Part shown: piece after piece, positions 1 through 10,259 of the stretch
Layout: the number at the start of each line of letters is the position of its first letter
Position numbering within the stretch: position 1 is the first letter of the stretch
Origin: Clostridia bacterium
GTDB lineage: Bacteria > Bacillota_A > Clostridia > UBA1212 > UBA1255
Assembly (NCBI GenBank): GCA_017522515.1
Contig: JAFWZH010000197.1
Span: forward strand, 1-10,259
Direction of reading: 5' to 3'
Length of the DNA stretch: 10,259 bases
Notes under the pieces: model-generated
The model's database searches: none
The model's input: the letters and a program-made list of their open reading frames with translations, nothing else
What the model was told of the DNA's origin: nothing
Translations under genes and position numbers: made by a program

Positions 1-41
1 AATTCGTATTTTAACTGCTGACTTCTTGTTTCGTTAAACAT
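1..41 (-). CDS. 5' end of an unidentified gene running off the left edge
   Basis: Only the first 13 codons are visible: ATG at 41..39, reading MFNETRSQQLKYE and open to the window edge. It is preceded by a purine-rich AAGGGTG ribosome binding site about 8 nt upstream and by a TATAAT box about 24 nt upstream. It lies beyond the terminator at 96..129, so it looks like the first gene of the next transcription unit and not part of the hsd locus. The fragment is too short to assign a family. The call rests on the order promoter, ribosome binding site, ATG. Confidence 0.4.
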   Translation of the reverse strand, partial: MFNETRSQQLKYE

Positions 42-65
42 TTTTATCACCCTTTTTCTGCTTCT

Positions 66-94
66 ATTATACCATTTTTCTTGGCTTTTGTACA
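66..94 (-). promoter_or_regulatory. Putative sigma-A-type promoter for the left-edge gene
   Basis: On the minus strand a perfect TATAAT lies at 71..66. Exactly 17 nt upstream is TGTACA (94..89), which matches 4 of 6 bases of TTGACA. Transcription would start near position 59, leaving a leader of under 20 nt with a ribosome binding site before the ATG at 41. The -35 box directly abuts the T-tract of the upstream terminator, as is common where one unit ends and the next begins. Confidence 0.45.
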
Positions 95-95
95 G

Positions 96-129
96 AAAAA
101 AAAGCCCACTCCTTTTTGGAATGGACTTT
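96..129 (-). terminator. Rho-independent terminator of the hsd locus
   Basis: On the minus strand a 12-bp stem (arms 129..118 and 112..101, two G-T wobbles, the rest Watson-Crick) closes a 5-nt AAAAA loop and is followed by a run of eight T (103..96). It lies about 20 nt downstream of the stop codon of the half-hsdS gene and just before a new promoter. It probably ends transcription of the whole hsd region. If the spare specificity half was once joined to hsdS, this would be the operon's native terminator. Confidence 0.8.
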
Positions 130-141
130 GTCAGCAGTCTG

Positions 142-167
142 AAAAGAGCCTCAGCTGAGGCTCTTTT
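142..167. terminator. Perfect 26-bp palindrome over the half-hsdS stop codon
   Basis: Positions 142..167 form a perfect palindrome of two 13-nt arms centred between 154 and 155: A4, a GAGCCTC-type GC-rich core, T4. Transcribed from either strand it gives a 7-bp GC-rich stem with a 4-nt AGCT loop, flanked by A and T runs, the form of a bidirectional intrinsic terminator. The TGA of the half-hsdS gene (153..151) is inside the hairpin, so its last codons encode half of the stem. A protein-binding palindrome is also possible. Confidence 0.6.
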
Positions 168-744
168 CTATGTTTGTTATTGTTTCAAATAGATTATCGA
201 CGAAGGCAGCAATTTTAATTTGTTCTTCTTCGGGTGGAAGCGGTACTAATAAGTTATGCAATGCCTTTGACGAAAAGCCTTGCAACCCAATTCCTTGACC
301 GCCAATAAACCCCATTTGCTTCCACATAAACATCACATAATAGTAGAATCTATTGGAAAGTGAAATATAGGGGCGCAGACGGTGAATATGATTTTGTATT
401 CTGATATCTTCATCAAACATCCATATAGCAGATCTTCCTACATCTCCGCCTTCACAAACTAATAGATCTCCCTTTGTGACAGTACATTTCTCTATTTCGC
501 TTTCAGTAAAAGGCATTTCTTTGAGTGAATTCAGTTCAAAGTGATCCCAATACAAGTTAGATGTTGTGATATATGTCATAGGGGTTCCTGCGGTATCAGC
601 AGAGTTTAATGCTTTACCAGTATTGTGGGCAAACAGCGTTCCCAGTCTACACCAACACCAATCTTTAGGAATCTCGAAAGGTACATTTTCATTAATGCAT
701 TTTGTTTCACCATTTCCAATCTTCTCATAATAAGAGAAAGACAC
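151..744 (-). CDS. Partial HsdS': single-TRD type I specificity half gene (silent cassette)
   Basis: This 197-residue frame is one half of a type I specificity subunit. It starts at the TRD entry (SYYEKIGNG), continues through NVPFEIPKDWCW (about residues 20-32) and the CEGGDVGR signature near residues 98-105, and ends with the VPLPPEEEQ exit motif and a short helical tail. It lacks the first TRD and the conserved LDLAIRGKL helix region, so alone it would at best be a half subunit. The only start is a GTG two codons after an in-frame TAA, with no ribosome binding site, so it is probably not translated independently. The domain is a clear paralogue of TRD2 in the complete hsdS and has the same length from the shared entry motif (191 codons). 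It sits in the same orientation as hsdS, beyond the recombinase, and is best read as a stored alternative TRD2. Confidence 0.82.
   Translation of the reverse strand: MSFSYYEKIGNGETKCINENVPFEIPKDWCWCRLGTLFAHNTGKALNSADTAGTPMTYITTSNLYWDHFELNSLKEMPFTESEIEKCTVTKGDLLVCEGGDVGRSAIWMFDEDIRIQNHIHRLRPYISLSNRFYYYVMFMWKQMGFIGGQGIGLQGFSSKALHNLLVPLPPEEEQIKIAAFVDNLFETITNIEKSLS
727..736. repeat. 10-bp direct repeat at the TRD entry (copy in hsdS')
   Basis: ATAATAAGAG at 727..736 recurs in the same orientation at 2226..2235 inside hsdS. On the coding strand both copies cover the Ser-Tyr-Tyr codons at the TRD entry, in the same reading frame. The overlapping 11-mer CTTCTCATAAT (721..731) also recurs at 3030..3040, at the TRD1 entry of hsdS. 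These matches mark the cassette boundary where strand exchange would give an intact hybrid gene. Shared ancestry of coding sequence alone could also explain such short matches. Confidence 0.5.
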
Positions 745-753
745 ACTTTAAAA

Positions 754-794
754 GTATAATATATTTGCGGCTTTTTGTCGTAAATATTTTATAC
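754..794. promoter_or_regulatory. Lox-like inverted repeat upstream of the recombinase, overlapping a TATAAT box
   Basis: Arms 754..769 (GTATAATATATTTGCG) and 779..794 are inverted repeats matching at 14 of 16 positions, separated by a 9-nt non-symmetric spacer (770..778). Two inverted arms of 11-16 bp around a 6-9 bp spacer is the layout of core sites used by Cre/Flp/Xer-type tyrosine recombinases, and the gene for such an enzyme starts just downstream. The left arm contains a perfect TATAAT (755..760) without a good -35 box, so the repeat could also be an operator or an RNA hairpin before the ribosome binding site. No second copy was found in the window. Confidence 0.5.
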
Positions 795-839
795 GGAGGT
801 CTTTTTATGAAAGGAAAACAACGTTCGAGGAACACTTGA
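795..839 (+). other. Ribosome binding site and out-of-frame ATG start of the recombinase gene
   Basis: GGAGG at 795..799 stands 7 nt before ATG 807, the best translation start in the region. That frame reads only MKGKQRSRNT and stops at TGA 837..839. The recombinase frame is offset by -1. If one base is re-read (or one A added) in the AAAA tract at 815..818, translation continues as MKGKTTFEEHLRKGNLS directly into the recombinase. The leader in the recombinase frame (TTFEEHL) looks protein-like, supporting a real N-terminus that is now frameshifted. Possible explanations are a mutation, an assembly error in a homopolymer, or -1 slippage at A-AAA. Confidence 0.6.
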
Positions 840-1615
840 GGAAAGGAAATCTTTCCGAAAACACAATCACATCTTATCTATGGACAGTGAACTATTATCA
901 CGAACATTACGATAAGATAAGCAAGGAAAACCTTCTTGCTTACAAGGGATTCCTTATGGAATTCTTCAAACCTAAAACTGTAAATCTAAGAATACAAGGT
1001 ATCAACAAATATCTTGAATATCTTGGGAAAGAAAGGCTTCAGCTCAAAGCTGTAAAGGTTCAGCAGAAGAATTTCCTTGAAAACGTGATCAGCAACGCTG
1101 ATTATAATTTTTTGAAAAAACAGTTGAAAAAAGACGGTAATATGGAATGGTATTTTGTTGTGTGGTATCTTGCCGCAACAGGCGCTCGTGTAAGTGAGTT
1201 GATACAAATAAAGATCGAACACGTAGAACTTGGCTATTTTGATCTGTATTCCAAAGGCGGAAAATTACGGCGATTATACATACCGAAAAAACTTAAAAAC
1301 GAAACTTTAGCGTGGCTGGAGGATACAGAGCGTACCTCCGGATATTTATTTCTAAACCGTTATGGCGAACGAATAACAACAAGGGGTGTATCTCAGCAAC
1401 TAAAGAATTATGCCGACAAATACGGTCTTGACAAAAAGGTGGTTTATCCGCACTCTTTTCGTCATCGTTATGCAAAGAATTTCCTTGAGAAGTTCAATGA
1501 TATTGCATTACTCGCTGATTTAATGGGACACGAAAGCATCGAAACCACACGCATATATCTACGCCGAACCGCAAGTGAACAACAGGAATTGGTAGATAAA
1601 ATAGTTACTTGGTAA
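836..1615 (+). CDS. Tyrosine recombinase/integrase linked to hsdS
   Basis: A phage-integrase-family site-specific recombinase that cuts and rejoins DNA through a 3'-phosphotyrosine. Numbered from the TTG at 836 (259 residues), an N-terminal SAM-like DNA-binding domain (about 1-75) precedes a catalytic domain with the full set of active-site residues: R118 (ATGAR), K140 in the beta-hairpin, H206 and R209 (HSFR), H232 (MGHES) and Y241 (TRIYLRR). The TTG has only a weak GAGG 5 nt upstream; the stronger start at 807 is out of frame, so the true protein is probably 10 residues longer if the frame is restored. It lies between hsdS and hsdS' on the opposite strand, the usual place for recombinases that shuffle specificity genes, so TRD exchange is its likely job. 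Alone in its context, with no phage genes, it is unlikely to be a prophage integrase. Confidence 0.9.
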   Translation: MRKGNLSENTITSYLWTVNYYHEHYDKISKENLLAYKGFLMEFFKPKTVNLRIQGINKYLEYLGKERLQLKAVKVQQKNFLENVISNADYNFLKKQLKKDGNMEWYFVVWYLAATGARVSELIQIKIEHVELGYFDLYSKGGKLRRLYIPKKLKNETLAWLEDTERTSGYLFLNRYGERITTRGVSQQLKNYADKYGLDKKVVYPHSFRHRYAKNFLEKFNDIALLADLMGHESIETTRIYLRRTASEQQELVDKIVTW

Positions 1616-1620
1616 GACAT

Positions 1621-1645
1621 AGCCGCCCTCGTTTTGAGGACGGCT
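1621..1645. terminator. Hairpin between the converging recombinase and hsdS genes
   Basis: Arms AGCCGCCCTC (1621..1630) and GAGGACGGCT (1636..1645) pair at 9 of 10 positions around a 5-nt GTTTT loop. The hairpin lies 5 nt after the recombinase stop and 4 nt after the hsdS stop coming from the other side, so it can serve as a terminator for both converging genes. The following T content is modest (AATTTTA on the plus strand), so termination may be partial and some hsdS transcripts may run on antisense to the recombinase. Confidence 0.6.
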
Positions 1646-1649
1646 AATT

Positions 1650-7427
<5,778 letters not shown>

Positions 7428-7436
7428 AAATGTTGA

Positions 7437-7442
7437 CCTCCT
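7437..7442 (-). promoter_or_regulatory. Consensus ribosome binding site of hsdR
   Basis: AGGAGG on the minus strand, 9 nt before the hsdR ATG. It is the strongest such site in the window and fixes the start at 7427. A weak 6-bp AT-rich hairpin (7450..7465) lies directly upstream of it. Confidence 0.8.
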
Positions 7443-7513
7443 GTTTCCTGATAATAAAAATTATCGGAAGTTAATACATAAAAATTAAAATCCTATTTCT
7501 TCTCTGATTTGAT

Positions 7514-7663
7514 TTAGTTCTTTTCCGTTATACATAAAATATTGAGGACTGATGCTAGGATTTTTCTTGCGTTATTTTCCTTTTGAGCATCTACAAATTT
7601 CGCCCGAATAGTGCTAATGATCTGTGGCTGGAGGGAAAGATATATGTGGGTAATCGTTTGCAT
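7514..7663 (-). CDS. Small ORF coupled to the DUF262 gene; unknown function
   Basis: A 49-codon frame whose ATG (7663..7661) overlaps the TAA of the preceding DUF262 gene as TAATG, the same junction used between the two DUF262 genes. A weak AGGA lies about 10 nt upstream. It begins MQTITHIYLSLQPQ and continues through a helical, charged stretch (FVDAQKENNARK). I recognise no family. It may be frameshifted: adding one A to the A5 tract just after the NNAR codons moves translation into a frame that ends KELNQIREEIGF at a TAA at 7487..7485, giving about 59 residues with a more natural C-terminus. Except for this ORF, the 235 nt between the DUF262 gene and hsdR hold nothing I can name. It may be a short coupled partner of either neighbour, or a chance ORF. 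Confidence 0.42.
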   Translation of the reverse strand: MQTITHIYLSLQPQIISTIRAKFVDAQKENNARKILASVLNILCITEKN

Positions 7664-9639
7664 TAACTAATTTTCCTGCATCCTTCTGTATCCGACGGGC
7701 GTTTGCCTTTAAGTAAAAAGCAGCACGAATTGTCTTGAGGTATAGCAATGTATTTTGAATTACAGTTAAACAATAACTTTTCCTCTTTTATAAGTCTAAA
7801 TTGCCAATTGGCCATATTATCAGGCTTGCTAAAATTCGCAAGGATTTCGTCATAGGTTTGAGTTGTAAGCAACATTACTAACTTTTTAAAATACTGATTG
7901 AAATAAGGCAAACCAATAAAATATTCGAGTTCCCTATATAACGGGAATAATTTTCTTTTTTCGGCATCGCCTGCATACCAGTAAGACCACCAATAGTTAT
8001 AATAACAATAGCTTCCATTTACTTCAATAGTAAGCAAAGCTCGTCTAAGCTTATCAAATTCTAAATTTGAACTTTCCAACTCTTTATTAAAGTAATTCTC
8101 AAACACAGTTTGAACTTTTGCGAGAAGGTCGAAATCAATTTCGTCAATTCTATTTTTATAGTTGGCACATTCTAAAGCAAAAGTAATTCGTCCTCTTAAA
8201 AGTTCATTATCTTCGGTTTTATGTATGAGCTCTTTATTATCGGGAGTGTTTGTTACAATCTTTGATTTGATTATTTCTTCTTTGACTTGCTCACGGGCAA
8301 AAGAGGAGGACACGGAGTTTACACTCAAATAAGCGTAAATATCACCGCTGCCAGCCGCCAACTCATTTACTAAGTTAATTGCACCGTAAAATGTTTCCGG
8401 ACTTCTGACAATATCACTTCTTTTACCGTCTGCAGTGAGGTCTGCACGAGAAACGATATTTCGAACCACACGCATCCATTCTACGTATTTAGTTTGATCA
8501 ATCGGGCTATTTCTCCGCAAATATTCAGTGTGAGCGAAGAATAAAACTTTATGTGTATATGAGGTGTTTGCTCCAAGAAGAATTTGATAAAGAAGATCCT
8601 TTTCCGGCTCGTGTCTCCACATATCAATGGTTAAGAGAGTGGATGAATCCGAATCAAATAAATCGCAATACAGTTCATAGGAATCATATATATAGTTAAA
8701 GGTATCCTCATCAATAAATTTAATTAGCTCCCGATATGAATTGTTTTCGTTTAACTTTCGGATGAGCTCAATACGTTCAGCGCCTTTTAATATTTGTCCT
8801 GTAGATAATTTTGCCATAACAATAGTTGTTATGAAATTCATATGTGCATTATCTATAGAATTGTTTTTCTTAAAGTTTTGCCATAAAAAGTGTGTCCAAC
8901 GGCCATCAATTTTATATGAAAACTTATCAATTTCGTCTCTTGAAGATTCCCAGCCGTTTTTAGTTGATTTATCTTGTATTTCGGCTTTCAGATTTTCAAA
9001 CGGAGTCAACAATCGACCTCGTGCGTTCATTTTGATATATAGATCATCCGAGAGACCGAAATTTTCAAGTATAAGCAAGTGGAAAACGATGTTTTTTCTA
9101 TTAACTAACGACTCCCATATATCATCTACATCTTTAAAAACATAATGAATTGTATCAATTGTTCTTAACATAGCTCTTATGGTAGAATCGTGTTTCCAAG
9201 AAATGAAAAACCACTTTGAATCCAAAATTTGCTCGCTGATTGTTTCTGCGGAAGAATCAATAGCAACTGTATTATCCAACAACGCTTCGCAAAAACGGCG
9301 TGAAGATAGTCTTGTTTCATACGAAAACTTTTTGAGATTTATACGAGCGAGATCATCCACATTATTTTCTTTTACAAATGCGTACCAATGCAATAAAAAC
9401 AATGTCGTTAAGCGTTGTTGTCCATCAAGTGGAAGAAAAACATCATCTTCAACATTTCCATAAATAAAATCCAAGTTAATAGTTTTATCGTTGACAATGC
9501 TATCTTTCAATGCTTTTAAAAAGTTTTCGCATATAGTGACATTTCTTTTTCGACCCTGAGCATAATCTCGCTGAATAATAGGAACTTTCACACTATAGGA
9601 TTGCACTAATTCATAAAAAGAATATATATCTTTGCTCAT
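7663..9639 (-). CDS. DUF262 domain protein, GmrSD-like, without HNH domain
   Basis: A 658-residue cytoplasmic protein of the DUF262 (ParB/sulfiredoxin-like fold) family. The N-terminal third carries the family signatures in order: VPIIQRDYAQGR (19-30), LPLDGQQRLTTLFLLHWYA (about 69-87, the DGQQR motif thought to act in nucleotide binding and hydrolysis), and MNARGRLLTPFENLKAEI (204-221). The rest is helical, rich in aromatic residues near 550-600 (NYWWSYWY), and shows no DUF1524/HNH motif or other nuclease site that I recognise. In GmrSD-type type IV restriction enzymes DUF262 is the NTP-using half and DUF1524 the nuclease half. This protein may therefore work with the HNH-bearing product of the gene just upstream, to which it is joined by a TAATG overlap with GGAGG 10 nt before the ATG. 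The exact substrate cannot be told from sequence. Confidence 0.85.
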   Translation of the reverse strand: MSKDIYSFYELVQSYSVKVPIIQRDYAQGRKRNVTICENFLKALKDSIVNDKTINLDFIYGNVEDDVFLPLDGQQRLTTLFLLHWYAFVKENNVDDLARINLKKFSYETRLSSRRFCEALLDNTVAIDSSAETISEQILDSKWFFISWKHDSTIRAMLRTIDTIHYVFKDVDDIWESLVNRKNIVFHLLILENFGLSDDLYIKMNARGRLLTPFENLKAEIQDKSTKNGWESSRDEIDKFSYKIDGRWTHFLWQNFKKNNSIDNAHMNFITTIVMAKLSTGQILKGAERIELIRKLNENNSYRELIKFIDEDTFNYIYDSYELYCDLFDSDSSTLLTIDMWRHEPEKDLLYQILLGANTSYTHKVLFFAHTEYLRRNSPIDQTKYVEWMRVVRNIVSRADLTADGKRSDIVRSPETFYGAINLVNELAAGSGDIYAYLSVNSVSSSFAREQVKEEIIKSKIVTNTPDNKELIHKTEDNELLRGRITFALECANYKNRIDEIDFDLLAKVQTVFENYFNKELESSNLEFDKLRRALLTIEVNGSYCYYNYWWSYWYAGDAEKRKLFPLYRELEYFIGLPYFNQYFKKLVMLLTTQTYDEILANFSKPDNMANWQFRLIKEEKLLFNCNSKYIAIPQDNSCCFLLKGKRPSDTEGCRKIS

Positions 9640-10259
9640 TACTTAGTCACCTCCAAATAGTTGGTTAATACACGCATTAAGTCTTGCTCATATTTTTCAC
9701 GATCATCTTGTGTCCAAAAAGAAATTTTAGGAGGATAATCGCTAAAGTATTTAAGAAACACATTCTTTGTGCAGATAGGAACAAAACCACCTGTTTTATC
9801 CAACTCAATTATACATTTTCGTTTTAACGGGAACACAGCATTTTTATAGCCTTTGTTAGTCTTTTCATCTAAAAGAGCCAAATTTGATATGCCGTCCACA
9901 TCTTCTGTCTCACTCATATATTTATTGAAATGAACAGTTACAGCATCAAAAAGAGCCGTAAATTTATCTTCGTTGGTGTATGTTTCCTGATCGAGCATAT
10001 CGTCAATTTGAGCTAATAATCCAGCAGCTTCTTCTTGATCTTTATCTATATAGCACTTCACATCCAACAACCAGTCTTTTCTGTTAGCCGCTGGAATAGA
10101 AGTAGAATCTTTTCGTGATGCTATATGTTCTATATTCCATTTATTGAGTTTGAAATCATCAAATGGGAAGTAGGAAGAATCGTGTTCGTTTTGTAACATA
10201 GTCAAAATGTTATATAGTAAAAGAACACTTCTTGTGTTTTTGTTTTCATAATCCAAATC
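9639..10259 (-). CDS. 3' part of a DUF262/DUF1524 (HNH) protein, cut by the window edge
   Basis: The frame is open to the right edge; a TTG near 10256 is the first possible start but the preceding codon is also open and the sequence there already resembles the middle of such proteins (RSVLLLYNIL), so the gene surely begins outside. Visible motifs are WNIEHIASR (H44, counted from the TTG) and NLALLDEKTNKGYKNAVFPLKRK (N125 to K148), the two halves of the DUF1524 HNH-type nuclease site found at the C-terminus of GmrSD-like proteins. The tail (about 150-205) is lysine- and aspartate-rich and ends LEVTK. Its last bases hold the GGAGG of the next gene and overlap its ATG, so the pair is translationally coupled. 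An N-terminal DUF262 domain is expected from the family but is not in view. Confidence 0.78.
   Translation of the reverse strand, partial: DLDYENKNTRSVLLLYNILTMLQNEHDSSYFPFDDFKLNKWNIEHIASRKDSTSIPAANRKDWLLDVKCYIDKDQEEAAGLLAQIDDMLDQETYTNEDKFTALFDAVTVHFNKYMSETEDVDGISNLALLDEKTNKGYKNAVFPLKRKCIIELDKTGGFVPICTKNVFLKYFSDYPPKISFWTQDDREKYEQDLMRVLTNYLEVTK

Noticed and set aside
14..138. 9-bp inverted repeat ACTGCTGAC (14..22) / GTCAGCAGT (130..138)
   Set aside because: Short and distant, one copy inside the presumed left-edge CDS; expected by chance at this length and not linked to any element ends.
7450..7465. Hairpin GATAAT-AAAA-ATTATC before hsdR as a terminator or attenuator
   Set aside because: Only six A/T-rich pairs with no T-tract after it on the minus strand; too weak to end transcription.
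7443..7513. Possible separate promoter for hsdR (TATTAT near 7459..7464)
   Set aside because: No acceptable -35 box at the right distance, and the box overlaps a small AT hairpin directly before the ribosome binding site; co-transcription from upstream is the simpler reading.

Overview
The window looks like chromosomal DNA of a low-GC Gram-positive anaerobe, most likely a gut Clostridia member (Oscillospiraceae or Lachnospiraceae type). This is inferred from AT-rich coding DNA, GGAGG-type ribosome binding sites before most genes, T-tailed intrinsic terminators and the style of the proteins; the species cannot be named. Almost everything is on the minus strand and belongs to one defence locus.

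Layout in the direction of transcription (right to left). First comes the 3' end of a DUF262/DUF1524 (GmrSD-like, HNH nuclease) gene cut by the right edge, then a second, complete DUF262 gene without an HNH domain, joined to the first by a TAATG overlap. A second TAATG overlap leads into a previously untracked small ORF of about 49 codons (7514..7663). After a short gap follow hsdR, hsdM and hsdS of a complete type I restriction-modification system, tightly spaced (4-nt gap, then a 4-nt ATGA overlap). A tyrosine recombinase gene faces the other way (836..1615), its 3' end meeting that of hsdS. Beyond it lies a promoterless half-hsdS (151..744), in the same orientation as hsdS and holding one spare target-recognition domain (TRD), followed by two hairpins that end the locus. 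At the left edge a new minus-strand unit appears to start (TATAAT box, ribosome binding site, 13 codons).

How it fits together. HsdR, HsdM and HsdS make the R2M2S restriction complex and the M2S methylase; HsdS chooses the target through two TRDs. The half gene carries a paralogue of TRD2. From a shared 10-bp sequence at the TRD2 entry, both versions run exactly 191 codons to their stops, so joining the hsdS front half to the spare TRD would again give a 531-residue protein. This points to a specificity switch driven by the neighbouring recombinase. Unlike the well-known inverting hsdS loci, the two copies are in direct orientation, so simple recombination would excise a circle of about 1.5 kb carrying TRD2 and the recombinase itself. 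A lox-like imperfect inverted repeat (two 16-bp arms, 9-bp spacer) sits just upstream of the recombinase. The recombinase's best start is out of frame by one base at an A-tract, and a similar one-base A-tract shift may affect the small ORF: either real switches/mutations or homopolymer errors in the assembly. The DUF262 pair adds what may be a type IV-like (modified-DNA-directed) activity next to the type I system.
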